Shown one piece after another: positions 45,787 through 56,882 of a stretch of DNA of 64,000 nt. Below the pieces are notes generated by a model, which ran no database searches, was not told the origin of the DNA, and worked only from the letters and a program-made list of their open reading frames with translations. Origin of the DNA: Rhodamnia argentea (taxonomy: Eukaryota; Streptophyta; Magnoliopsida; Myrtales; Myrtaceae); assembly GCF_020921035.1 (NCBI RefSeq), contig NC_063156.1, forward strand, positions 25,096,283 to 25,160,282. The letters are read 5' to 3'. The translations under genes and the position numbers were made by a program. Numbering within the stretch: position 1 is the first letter of the stretch; every line of letters begins with the position of its first letter.

Positions 45787-46755
45787 ATGGACCGGAACGC
45801 GCTTACCGGCATCCTCATCGCATGCTTCGCCGTCCTCGCCTTGGTCGTGCCGCATGTGACCGCCCAAAACTGCGGGTGTGCCGCCGGCCTCTGCTGCAGC
45901 CGTTACGGTTACTGTGGGACTGGCCGCGACTACTGCGGGCCGGGTTGCCAAGCTGGCCCCTGCGACCCAGCCGCGGCCCCGCCCGCCACTAACACGGTTG
46001 TGGTTGGCAACATCGTCACCGATGCCTTCTTCAATGGGATCCTCAACCAGGCCGCCGCGAGCTGCGCCGGAAAGAGTTTCTACTCAAGGAAAGCGTTCCT
46101 CGACGCCATCAGTAGCTTCCAGAGGTTCGGCCGGGTCGGGTCGGTCGACGACTCGAAGCGCGAGATCGCCGCTTTCTTCGCTCATGTCACGCATGAGACT
46201 GGACGTAAGTTAGACTTGTCTTGTTCTCTCCTGTTCATGCATGTTCTTATTCTTGTGCACCATGCAACATTAGTTCTGATATATAAACGAATAATTTGCA
46301 GTTTAAATAAAATGCTTAGACATTTCTCCTTTGCAGGTTTTTGTTATATCGAAGAGATAGGTGGGCGAACAGACCCGAAAAAGACCTACTGCGACCCCAA
46401 CGTGCCGCAGTACCCGTGCAAGCCGGGCAAGAAGTACTTCGGCCGAGGGCCCTTCCAGATCACGTGGAACTACAACTACGGCGCGGCCGGCCAGAGCCTC
46501 GGGTTCGACGGGCTCAACTCGCCGGAGACCGTCGCGAACAACCCCGTCATCGCCTTCAAGACCGCCCTGTGGTTCTGGACAAGGAACAACATGCAGTCCA
46601 AGCTCTTGAGCCAAGGGTTCGCTGCGACCATCCGAGCGATTAACGGCGGAGAGTGCAACGGGGGGAACTCAGCAGCTGTTCGAGCCCGGGTCGCGTATTA
46701 CACTAATTATTGCAAGAAATTTGGGGTTACACCTGGCCGTAATCTCTATTGTTAA
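45787..46755 (+). CDS. Class IV chitinase chi3, A/B chimera
   Basis: Secreted GH19 endochitinase. Exons 45787-46204 and 46337-46755, 278 aa. The promoter, signal peptide, CBM18, linker, intron and first part of exon 2 (to about 46425, including GRTDPKK) are type A, near-identical to chi1. From about 46432 onward ([46 protein letters not shown]) and through the 3' flank it is type B, like chi2/chi4. Catalytic E137 and E146 are kept. The intron-split codon 140 is Arg (HETG-RFCYIEE) where the other three have His, directly next to the catalytic segment, which may lower activity. The intron (132 nt) is stop-free as in chi1. Otherwise intact. Confidence 0.95.
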   Translation: MDRNALTGILIACFAVLALVVPHVTAQNCGCAAGLCCSRYGYCGTGRDYCGPGCQAGPCDPAAAPPATNTVVVGNIVTDAFFNGILNQAAASCAGKSFYSRKAFLDAISSFQRFGRVGSVDDSKREIAAFFAHVTHETGRKLDLSCSLLFMHVLILVHHATLVLIYKRIICSLNKMLRHFSFAGFCYIEEIGGRTDPKKTYCDPNVPQYPCKPGKKYFGRGPFQITWNYNYGAAGQSLGFDGLNSPETVANNPVIAFKTALWFWTRNNMQSKLLSQGFAATIRAINGGECNGGNSAAVRARVAYYTNYCKKFGVTPGRNLYC

Positions 46756-47440
46756 GGGCTCTTGGTCGGGATTAATCAATGTGGGTTACAAACATTGACA
46801 ATAATGTGCTCTAAAAACAGCCTTTCTCCGCCAAATGTAGCTTGGTAATCAAGGATGAAGGATGATGAAATAAAGATGCTGCTTATGTTAAGCAATTTAA
46901 TGACCCTTTTGATTATTCCATTTACGTGATCAGATATTCAGAAAAGTACAACGTAAATCCAAACTAATGGCATCACACACAGAGAGATCCTAGTCAAGAT
47001 GAGCTAAATAAGACATTTTGGGAAGCACACGAGTTCAAAAGTGACATCAAGTGCTGTTCTTATCGAGTGGATCTTCAATTTTGCCGCCTCCAATTGATTA
47101 AATTATCACCAAACTAGATAAACATCGAAGTTAGAGTAATGGAAAATAACACAAATGATTCCTAAATTTTAGTTCGACATTCAATGTCATCTTTGAACCT
47201 TTGATTTATTCAATATGATCTGTGAACTTTGGTTTAACGTACAATATTGCTCTTGAACTTTTAATTTCTTTGAAGCAGTCCTTAAACTTTGGTCCTTTGT
47301 TCGATGTGGTCCCCCAAGTTTGAAACATTTTCATATAGTTTAGGGATTTTAATGAATATTTACCAATAGTTTAGTAATCATATTGAAGAAATTAAAACTA
47401 TAAGAACGACATTGAATATTTACCAATAGTTTAGGGCTAT
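46756..47440. other. chi3 3' flank, type B
   Basis: Nearly identical to 40906-41440 and to the visible part after chi4. It has a poly(A) signal at about 46868 (GATGAAATAAAG) and the empty site for the Pack-MULE at 47282-47290. Similarity to the chi2 side continues to about 47400. Confidence 0.75.
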
Positions 47441-48060
47441 TGTATTTTTTTTTTTGTCCCAACTTGGTCTCTTGGAGTTCTAAAAAGCAACCAAATGTTG
47501 CTCGATCTAGTCTTGAATCGGAATATAAAGAGGCGGCTAATGTAGCTTCTGAATTGTTATGGCTATTACAACTCTTTCGAGATCATCAATACACTCTTCA
47601 TTGAACACCACTTGTTCTTTGTGATAATATTAGGGCAATATATCTGGTTGCAAACCCCATCTCCCATGCAGACCAAGCACGTGGAAATTGACTATCATTT
47701 TGTTCATGATTTAATCAATAAAAAGAAGTTAGCAGTTTGCGTCATTCATACACAGGTGCAAACGGTTAATATTATTACAAAGCCTCTATCAATATCCAGG
47801 TTTCTTATTATGCGTGACAAGCTCACAGTGATATTGCCACCGTTTCGCTTAAGGGGGTGTGATAAAGCAAATCCTCCATCATTTGTGTCGATTTCATTAA
47901 TTGAGTCAATCTTCCATGATTTGCGTTGATTCCACTAATATAACAAATCTTCCAAGAATTGCGATGATATTGTATATTCTTACCTTCTATAAAATCTTGT
48001 GTACATGTTATAAATATAATACAAATCGCTCTCACTTTTTAATCCGTAATCTTACGGTTA
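47441..48060 (+). mobile_element. Ty1/copia retrotransposon fragment: RNase H end plus LTR start
   Basis: After a T-run, 47515-47860 encodes the end of copia pol with a frameshift. In one frame it reads EYKEAANVASELLWLLQLFR, then LVLCDNIRAIYLVANPISHA. In another it reads TKHVEIDYHFVHDL and INKKKLAVCVIHTQ, then the terminal FLIMRDKLTVI. This is followed by a polypurine tract (TTAAGGGGG, about 47850) and TGTGATAAAGC, the probable 3' LTR start, which runs AT-rich to about 48060. 5' parts (gag, integrase, RT) are missing. Confidence 0.75.
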
Positions 48061-48199
48061 ATGGTTGAATTCAAATCCTTGCTCGTGTGGCAAGTTACGG
48101 ATTCGGAAAATAAAATTTTCCTAATCAACCTGTGCTCTTTTTTTTTTTTTTTAAGAAATCCATCTTTATGCAAGATAACACAATAAATGCTCTGATATT
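48061..48199. other. Short unassigned stretch between copia fragment and hAT-type element
   Basis: AT-rich, no feature except a T-run. It ends in the left copy of the element's target duplication (48192-48199). Confidence 0.4.
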
Positions 48200-48818
48200 T
48201 AGGGGTGAGCATGGTTCCAGGGTAGAACCGAGAACCTGGAACCGGAACCCGTAGGATACGGTCCGGTTTTAGGTTCCAATGTATGCGGGGTAGGTTCTAG
48301 GTTCCAAAAATTGATAAACCTGTTCCAACGGGTAGGTTCCAGGTTCCACTACATAGAACCCGGAACCTGGAACCTGGACCCTAGATTCTGAAATAAATTT
48401 TTATATTTTTTTTTTGTATATATTTTTGCACGATCATACAATGTTCTATGGCATCCGATGATGAATGTATGATTTGGAGCCAAAAATTTTTTTAGGTTTC
48501 GTGTTCCAATGGATTGGTCTCGGGTTTTAAATGTAACATGTACAGAGTCTAAAATCACTCACCTCTACTTTCTCTTAGATGTTATAGCATTCACTCTCAT
48601 TTTGCTTAATTAAAAATGAAAAAAATAAAAGAAAATAAAAGAAATTGATAAGTTCTCGGGTACCCTGGAACCGACCCTAGAACCTGTGACGGGGTAGGTT
48701 CCAGGTTCCAAAGTATGACGGGTAGGTTACATGTTTCGAAAAATAAGGAACCTGTTCCGACGGGTAAGTTATAGGTTCCAAGTGAAACCTGTAAAGAACC
48801 TGGAACCGTTCACCCCTA
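48200..48818. mobile_element. Non-autonomous hAT-type element, GGTTCC-rich
   Basis: Ends TAGGGGTGAGCATGGTTCC and GGAACCGTTCACCCCTA. Exact 8-bp duplications CTGATATT flank it (48192-48199 and 48819-48826). The interior has clusters of GGTTCCAGGTTCC at both ends and an AT-rich middle without transposase. It shares its end (AGGGGTG) and architecture with the element at 31689-32378 but uses another motif. Confidence 0.9.
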
Positions 48819-48826
48819 CTGATATT

Positions 48827-49200
48827 TGCAAAATATGCTCCAAGATATGCAGCATTCAGAATATGTAAAACATCCTCAAATTAATCAAATTTCGAGATAG
48901 AGAATGTACCTTGTCTTTCGAAGATTGCTTTTCTCTTTCCCTTTTTTTTACTTGCACGAAAATTGCAGCTCGAGCTAGGACCCTTTGAACGCGATCTATG
49001 GGGCTCACGTGCGGCGATGGTGAGAGTTGACGTGGGCGAGAGGCCAGAGGCTCAAACGTCTACGATGATGCTCAAGGTATTTACCGCATGCACCCCAACT
49101 GGACCTCTCTCCAAAGCTTCACCGAATGCAACCTCAGGATTCACTTAATCAACATATTAGACTTGTAGGTGAGTAGCAAAAGAATCTAAGTTTTAGACTC
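48827..49200. other. Unassigned segment
   Basis: A GC-richer open stretch at 48963-49148 (+) begins right after a polypyrimidine tract and CAG, like an exon acceptor. Its protein (begins MQLELGPFERDLWGS) resembles nothing I know. It may be a gene scrap. Confidence 0.35.
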
Positions 49201-50502
49201 TGTTGACCAAGCAAAAAGACAAAAATCACCAAAGGAGGTCACTTTTTGGGATGATGGCACTATCGCTTTCTTCTGAAGTTGGACACCACACTGGAAAGCC
49301 TTCAATGAACCCAGAACAGCAGATTTGCGGACAAGGATACCAATGTAAGAAGGCTCAGCTTATGCACGTCTGGACAGCGGCTCCATCGTCAAGAGTGGAA
49401 TTCACCTCAGTTTTGGCTCGATCGTGTCATGGCTGGGATCGTTGGAGTGGTTTGCGACAAGGATCACCGGGCCAGCAACGAACTAGGTAGAATCACAGGG
49501 AACACGGGACCGAGCCGTCGGCGTCGCAGAACACCGGGATTTGATTCTCGCCGAAGGGGCTTTTCTCGGTTTTGATTTGGCTAAAAATCGAGAAAAAACT
49601 TTCAAACTCGCTCTCACTTTTTGCCTCTCAAAATCTCAAGTGCATTTTTGGTGTTTCTGAATGAAAATGGATTCACTCCCACGTATACTCTCAAATGGTG
49701 GAGCTCTCAAAACCCCTTTCTCTCGCTCTCTGATCGTGGACCTCTCTGGACGACTCCTTTTTTTTCCTCCCAAAGGCCCCCCACTGGACGTAGACCCCTT
49801 CTACCTCTCTGATTTTTCTGCCCCCTCCACACTGGATGAAGCCCCTCACTTTTTGACTTTCCCGAACGAAGCTTCCCCCTTTTTGGTTTGTGAAACATCC
49901 TTCTTATAGGCGAGAGCTTTTGGGCTCCTGAGGAAAAGACGGGATCTCGTACCAGACTCATATTTTATAAAACCGAAAATCTTTGTGAATCATTCTCATT
50001 GCCGAAAATATATGGCCTTCTTAACTGCAGGAGATCTGAAGGTATGTATCCTCAACATCATTTGACTGAGTCTTGCTATACCTAAAAGCGACGAGGTTTG
50101 CTCTCTTCGTTTTATATTTGGTACCCCAATACAAATGTGCGCATAGGTTGATTCAAATTATTTCTCATAATCTATCCAAGTTCGGCACCCCACGTGCAAA
50201 AATTTCAACCATGTTAAATGATTAAAGAACCTTGCTATATTTTCAATTTGTGAGGCTAAGTTTAATCAAATTTCAAAACCACGTTGCCTATGTTCACCCA
50301 CCGTCGATCCGAATAAAAATGTAAATGCAATGTGATGAATGCTAAATTAAACCAATCTAAGTAAATGTGATGAATGCTAAGTTAAACCAATCTAAGTAAC
50401 AACTAAATGATTTTAATATTTTTGTTAGAGACTAATGTTAGTCCCTAATTTTTATGCAAAAACTAATGACTAAAAAGGATAGTTAAAATTTAGGTGTCAA
50501 CA
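49200..50502 (-). mobile_element. Probable 3' LTR of the Tat/Ogre-like element (incomplete)
   Basis: On the minus strand it starts TGTTGACACCTAAATTTT at 50502, directly after a polypurine tract. The first about 50 bases match the 5' LTR, as do blocks around GAAGCTTCCCCCT (49868 and 59027 on +). Elsewhere the two differ strongly. The end expected about 2.8 kb on (GGTCGCGACA) is not found, so it is truncated at about 49.2 kb or belongs to a related but different element. Confidence 0.5.
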
Positions 50503-50520
50503 GCTGCCCCTCTTTGAGTG
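50503..50520 (-). other. Polypurine tract
   Basis: On the minus strand CACTCAAAGAGGGGCAGC sits directly before the LTR start TGTTGACACC, the expected place of the plus-strand primer. Confidence 0.65.
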
Positions 50521-50947
50521 GAGGCTCGCAGAGGTTTCGCTCAAAGACAAAATTGAGCCTAAATTTTGACAATGCAAAAGATGAATGAATTTTTTTTTTT
50601 TTTTGCGGGGCTTTAATCCCAATTTTCAAATGCAGTGATGCATGATATGCAAAATGCAAGCAATAAGGAACGTATGCTAAGGCTTCTTACTTCATGCGGA
50701 GCGGTAAAAGAGCCTTACATACGGGTCACATACAAAAAGCGCCCAAGTGAGGGGAAGCTTTATAATGCTTGAACTCCCTTGATCTTCAAACTTCTATTCT
50801 ACTGGAAGTAAGGTTCTCAAGGTACATGGTTGCCTGTCTGTTACCTGTAATTTCCGACGGATGCGAAATAGCGCATGATATGATTTAAAAAACCATTTGA
50901 AGAAATGAGAAACGTGTTGCCTATACCATTGGGCAATCACGAAAAGG
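50521..50947. other. Retrotransposon internal region beside the 3' LTR
   Basis: Untranslated-looking AT-rich sequence between polypurine tract and tandem-repeat block. It has a T-run at 50590-50604. No motif. Confidence 0.5.
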
Positions 50948-51345
50948 ACCATGCCACCTATTCCACTGGATGAACATGAGGTTGGTTGTGCTGCCTATTC
51001 CACTGGGCAGACACGAAGAAATATGTCACCTATTCCACTGGGTGAACATATAAGAGGGATCATGTCGCCTATTCCACTGGGCGAACATGAGATGGATTGT
51101 GCTACTGTTCCACTTTGGGTAAACAAAAAATATGTCACTTATTCCACTGGGTGAACATATGAGAGGGATCGCGTCACCTATTCCACTGGGCGAACACGAA
51201 ATGGATTGTGCTACCTATTCCACTGGGCGGACACAAAAAATATGTCACCTATTCCACTGGGTGAACATATGAGAGAGATCATGTCGTCTGTTTCGCCGGG
51301 CGAACACGGAATGGATTGTGCAACCTGTTCCATTGGGTAGATACA
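50948..51345. repeat. Tandem repeat with a three-monomer higher-order unit
   Basis: Eleven monomers share CCTATTCCACTGGG(T/C)GAACA and are 34-39 bases long. They fall into three types by their ends: one with GGATTGTGCTAC, one with AAATATGTCA, one with GAGGGATCATGTCG. The order is fixed, and trimer starts at 50960, 51071, 51180 and 51290 give periods of 111, 109 and 110 bases. It lies in the 3' untranslated part of the retrotransposon. Confidence 0.92.
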
Positions 51346-54239
51346 AAAAGAGAAATAATGAAGAATAATTTAGGAGACGTACCCGAATTCTTCTTCTGCT
51401 ATAAAAAATGACAGAGCTAATTGTCTTGCACTTGTTTTTACCCGAGACAGGGTTAAAACAACACACGCACACAGGCAAAGAAAACAAAATTCATGAATCT
51501 GCTCGCATCACCAAGCTTCTCTGGGGAATTTATCAATGAGAAAACAGTTTCGTCCTTTTGATAATTTGATCACATTAAATGAGGGGCTTTCAATCAGAAA
51601 GGACTTTCCACTCGCTCTCAATGAAAGGCTTTAAACCCGACCCTTTATGCGGGTAAAAGAATCACCCAACCTCTCTTCATCGTGCTTGATGAGGGTCTGG
51701 ATATTCTCGAAATTAGTATGACCTAACCAATCCGAGAGGTCTTTTAAGGGACTGAAATGCAGGTTTGGTCAAAGTTTTAACAATGGGGACTCATGAGAGT
51801 CATGGCTTTAAAAGAGTTGACATCATACATTGCCCCGGGTTTACAAGTCGGGAACCCCGCAAAATGAGATAGAAAAATCTTGCTCGCACTTCTTCGAGCA
51901 ACATTTATAAGCATTTAAAACTCTACGTTAACATAAGTGCCCTAATCTAAAGAGACTTTAATAAGGGTTGTAACGTAGGTTTGGGTAGGTTTGAAATGAA
52001 TGGCCTATTTTCATCAAGAGGGTATCATTTGAGGAAACTGGGGATTGGTAATCATTTACCAGGCTTTCATCACGGATTTTCGTTACGGCAATTTGTGAAC
52101 TCCTTTTGGGATCCTTTCAACTAATTTCTTTCTGAGAAGCAATTTTGCACATCAAATTTTTTTTTCTTTTTAGAGAGAATTTTAATCTTTGAGGAGTTCT
52201 TTCTCTCTTTTCTTTTTTTTCAAGAGAATTCGGTTTCTCTTTTTTTTTTTTTTAGAGAGAGAGATCTTCTTTGAGAGAGAACTTTGCTTGATGGAGTCCC
52301 CTTGCGCCTTTTCTTCGACTTCTTCTAAGCTTCTTCCACTTGCCCCAAAACTTTTTGAGCTTGCTTTGAGCTACTTTCATTTGTTCACCATGGGAATGAT
52401 CACCAATCGGGTTGAAACGAATCCATCGCTCAAATTGTGTATGCAAAAGGGTATAGTGTGTAGGGAGATAGAAACAAATGCTCTTCGTCATATCGAAGGC
52501 ACTCAAGCTAACACAGAATTTGCATGCAGTAAATATGCTTGAAGATTGATGCAAGTGAAAGCAAGAAAAATTCTAACCATTTTTGAATTTCTGAAATATT
52601 GCCCCAATGTGGGGTTGTTTATGACAGGGATAAGAAATAAATCTCCGCTCAAAGGGGTTAAGCAAAGGATAACCTGTAGTGTTTAGATAGCAGAAATGAA
52701 TGCCCCTCATCACTTTGGTCATCATACTTTTCTCGAGATAACCCTTTACCTTGTCGGCACGGAAATTTTCACTCAACTCGCACTGGGGATTAATAATCTG
52801 GACGTGTATGGAAATGGCTTGCCTTTCGTCATCCTAATGTCTCTCATTTAATATGATCATTTCACAAGAACCAAACAGACTACATTATCAAACCTTTTCT
52901 TTCAATAAAACATGCATGGAATTTTGCATTATATGAGCATCTTTTAAGTATGCAAAATGTAGCAATTTGGATCAGCTTGTCATGTTTCATGAAAAACTTG
53001 TGCATTTTCTTAATTTGAACAAATTATGCAAGCATATTCAAATTTGTAAGAAAATCCTCTTGGATTGGGCGATCATAGATTGCCCCCGAACGAATCAAAC
53101 AAGTCGGTGAGTCTGTTCCTTGAGTCGAGAAGTAGCTTGCTCCTGAATCCGCCCTAGTATAAAGAGAAACATGCACGAAACAAGTCAAATGAAGACTTTG
53201 AGATGCCCTGGCTTGTTTAACAGTGACGACCATCATGGTCAGTCATATGCCCCCGTAAAAAAAGTAAAGTGTCACCTTCAAAATCGAGTAGGTTGAAGAG
53301 AAATATACTTCCTCTTTAAGGCCAGGGTTCACTGTCGATTTGCCCCATTTTTGTTGGGGCAGGCTCTGTCAAGTACCCATAATATGGAATTGCCCCCCAG
53401 TTATGCCCCACATTGAAAGTTTGACTTCCGGCTTTTAGCGGAGACTTCACTTCTGTTCTCGATCCCGCAAGAAGAAAACAAAATGTCATTTTCAGAATTT
53501 GTCGAACTCTGTAGAGATACTCCCTTTGAGGTCGGGTGGCCTTGGTTTTGCCCCGCCTTCCGTCGCCTAATACAGCACGATCGAAAGATTGGTTGAGGAC
53601 AAATCATGGATTGCCACAAGCGGCCAACAAACTAGGATTAGCCCGGGATTTCTAGCTTGCTTTAATGCTCGACAATCATGTGCGGGGTTGTCCTGGGATG
53701 ATCGAGCTTGTGCATAGTTAAAGTTAAAATATTCCCTTTTGCCCATAAACATATAGTAGATGGATCAGTAAAACAAACAAGGTTAGACCGCATGCCAGTA
53801 AATTTTTTTCAAAAAACATATATTTTTTTTCGAACACCTTGGGACGAAAATTCTTGAGAAGCCCAACCCTCGGTGCTTACCATAGATGACAAAATCTTCA
53901 ATCGTTGGTTATCGTCATCGGGTTGGTTTGAGATACTTCACCAAGATTTCAAAATTTAATGAAAAACTTCTGTAATTTTATTGATATCAAATCAACGAAT
54001 TACATCTTATTGAAATGGAAATCCTAAAGTGCAATAAGAAATAAAAAGGGAAATCCTAGAAAGCAGTAAAGGTTTCCACGTAGGGGAAATGAAAAGACTA
54101 AAAAATGATTGCTATTGAGGGCCAACGCCGTCTCCATCAATGACTCTTCAAATGTCGATCGAATGATTTAGTAGTGGGTTGTTCTGCACATTGGGTTTAC
54201 CAGCCGATTGAAATGCAATGCCCCGGTTTCAAATAGATC
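51346..54239 (-). other. Retrotransposon internal region without recognisable pol
   Basis: 2.9 kb between the tandem repeat and gag. Only short frames. T-rich, CTCTT-rich low complexity at 52155-52270. I searched both strands for RT (YVDD-like), integrase (HHCC) and RNase H signatures by eye and found none. Confidence 0.55.
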
Positions 54240-55538
54240 CTAGATGCGATGCTTGAGTACAAGACATTCATCGACCGAATGACCCATTTCGCCGGAATGA
54301 TAATCACACTTTTTCGTGGGATCATACCTAGGATACTTCGGGGGATTGGGACGTTGCGGCTCGGAGGACAATAGACCCTTCTTTCGTAAAATAGCCAAGA
54401 CTTGAGAAAGTGACATAGGGAGTGGAGTAAACCGGCGAGGTTTGCGCCGCTGGCGTAGGTTCCGTTGGCTTTGCTGCCCATAAGAGGTCGGCTGTTGGGC
54501 GGTGAATTGTAACTTCGAGCCCCGAGCTGGTGCCTTCTGTGCATAAGTCATGTTGACTTCGGGGACGGATTCCTTCTCCTTCTTACCGAAAAATCTCTTG
54601 CTAGATGCACCCGACTCACCGTACCACCCCTTCTTGAGCCCGGACTCAATTTCCTCTCCCATGGAAATGAGCTCACTAAACGTTCGGACCACCGTAATTA
54701 GCATGCGTGAACGGACTGCGTGCGGAAGAGTCGATACAAATATCTTCATCAAATCTCGCTCCGAAGGTTCGGGCATAATCTGTCCCGCCATGTTCCTCCA
54801 ACGAGTAGCATACTCCTTTAGAGTTTCGCCTTTCTTCCGCTCGGCTCTCTCCGGATCTTCCCGTGTAATGGTGACATCAAGATTGAACTTAAAATGCTTG
54901 ACGAAAAGGTTCGCCACCTTTTCCCATGAGTCCTTCCGGTTAATTTGATGGTTAGTGTACCACCTCATCGCAGCATCCTTCAAACTTGCTTAGAAAGTTT
55001 GGATCAAGAGAGGTTCATTAGACATATATCTGCTCATGTGCCCCTGGTACATCTTGATGTGTTGAATTGGGTTTGAGGTGCCATCATACTTATCAAAGGT
55101 CGGCATCTTGAATTTTTCGGGCACTTGAACCCGGGCAAAAATGGACAGATCAACAGGCGGAACACTTTGAGTTCCCTCTACTTCTCGCAACCTCGGGTCG
55201 AGCTTTGCCAACAACTTGACATTCTCATCATTTAAGTGCGGATGATGAACATGGGTTGCCGGAGATATACTAGTATCGATCAAAATGACATCATCCAAGT
55301 GAAAAGTTGGGTCAAGATTCACCGCATGAGCCTTGTCGGCACGACGACCTTGGCGAGCTGGAGGTGGAATCTCGGATCGAGAGCCAACATTGACTTGCTG
55401 CTGCTTGGCCATGAAATCATTCATCATCTTGGACATGGTAGCCGCAACATGTTCATTCATTGCATTCATGTGTTCCTTCAGCTTTTCATCGATCATGGCC
55501 GCAATCTCAGCCTGATTGGCCATCCTTCTCTTTGTCAC
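54240..55538 (-). pseudogene. Gag polyprotein of a Tat/Ogre-type retrotransposon, interrupted by an in-frame stop
   Basis: Reads on the minus strand from 55538. N-terminal part with a coiled-coil-like start (DEKLKEHMNAMNEH), then VPEKFKMPTFDKYDGTSNP, the capsid motif, ending at a TAA (54990-54992). The same frame goes on with LKDAAMRWYTNHQINRKDSW, FKFNLDVTITRED, TLKEYATRWRNMAGQI and a zinc-knuckle-like CDYHSGEMGHSVDECLVLK, and stops at a TAG (54240-54242). Family proteins continue past both points. Both stops differ by one C-to-T change from glutamine codons, as methylated-cytosine decay would give. The capsid part is otherwise well kept. Confidence 0.85.
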
Positions 55539-56861
55539 CGACCGAGTGTTATAAGAATGTAGAGGATCAATAGTAAATTACCTAAAAAAAAAAATTGATC
55601 AAAATGAATATAACAAGTAAAAATAGCGAGTCGGTCCATGACATCCTCTAGACCCCAAAACGAAATAAAGGACTAAATCAGGAAATTTCCAACTTCATCG
55701 ATCCTCACAAGAAAATTCATATCAATTCGAAAAGTGGTTGAAAGAAAAGGTCACATTTACGAACTTAAAGTCGAATTGATGATGAAATAAATCAATAACA
55801 TTCACATAAGACCGGAAGGTCGGTCCGAACAATAACCCATAAAATCATGAAATATAATTACAACTGGATGAAACTAACTAAGAACAAAACAATGACTCCT
55901 AAACATGGCAATCAAGTCGTTTTTCTCTTCTTTGTGAGGACACGATCTATAGACGAACGAGCCTCCAATTCTTTCCGAAGTCGTGCATTTTCCTTAGTCA
56001 AGGTCTCCATTTCAACTCGGCCTTCGGAACGTACACGAAACGGAGATCTGAATGCCCCATTGTCTATAGATCACGTGCCACAAACCTAAGTATCATGGAT
56101 CAACCCAAAAAAAATAACATAAGACAGGATAAAGTTCGGGAGCATGCATTATCGTAGGATAGGAAGATAAACAATCACATGGACATGCACATGATTCGTG
56201 AGTTAACCTTATTCTATCTATCCTAGAGGCTGACAAATTGAGGCGAAAGACTTGCGGCAAAGCGACAATCTCGCGCACATAATCAAGATTAATCGTAATC
56301 CTACGATGTAACCAGGATTAACCGGGTCATTTCACTTCGGCTTCTCGAGTTAAAAATCATAACTCTTGCTTCGGTAATCCTACCAGGCATGAGTTCTAAT
56401 TTTTGAAACTCATTTTTGGAAAAAGATTCGGGATTGAATTTGGACTAACTTTTGACCATGATCCCACGGTGAACGCTAGAACCAATCTCAACACCATCCT
56501 AAAACTAGTGGCTCGGGTCCAGCCACAGGTTATTGTGTGGTGTAATGCTAAAGCAATTAATCATGCACAACAAATAATATGCAAACACCGCTTCAAAAAT
56601 TGCAAGAAATAATCACAAAAATTCCAAACTCCAATCCTGCAAAACAAAGGGGTTAGCCACACACTCCACCCCTTATATCTCCCATCTGCAAGACCATCTA
56701 ACACAAGGTTAAGAACTTACCCGGAGTCCAATTGCCAAACAAAAATGCAGTTTTTTTTTTCATGAAATTGTCCGCCTAAGTCCACTAAGGTTCCTTTTAA
56801 TTCTTCCGACAACTAAAGTGATTAATCAATCAATTTTATTTCGAAAGAATTAAGAAACCAA
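55539..56861. other. Retrotransposon leader between primer-binding site and gag
   Basis: Untranslated leader on the minus strand. Short open frames without resemblance. No further motif. Confidence 0.5.
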
Positions 56862-56879
56862 TCTCCATTGGAGTCGCCA
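56862..56879 (-). other. Primer-binding site for tRNA-Arg
   Basis: TGGCGACTCCAATGGAGA on the minus strand, starting three bases after the LTR end. The first ten bases complement the 3' end of plant tRNA-Arg (GGAGTCGCCA), the primer known for Tat/Ogre elements. Confidence 0.65.
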
Positions 56880-56882
56880 AGC

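Noticed and set aside
49707-49961. Basic protein on the minus strand (84 codons)
   Set aside because: It lies within LTR sequence, is purine-biased, and has no family resemblance.
50951-51154. Repetitive peptide PIPLGEH from the tandem block
   Set aside because: The trimer length is near a multiple of three, so frames stay open by chance, but the next trimers are 109 and 110 bases and break it, and the retrotransposon is transcribed from the other strand.
50948-51345. CRISPR-like array
   Set aside because: Plant nuclear context, no constant repeat with unique spacers; every monomer is fully homologous to its neighbours.
54550-54948. 132-codon + strand frame
   Set aside because: It is antisense to the gag capsid region.
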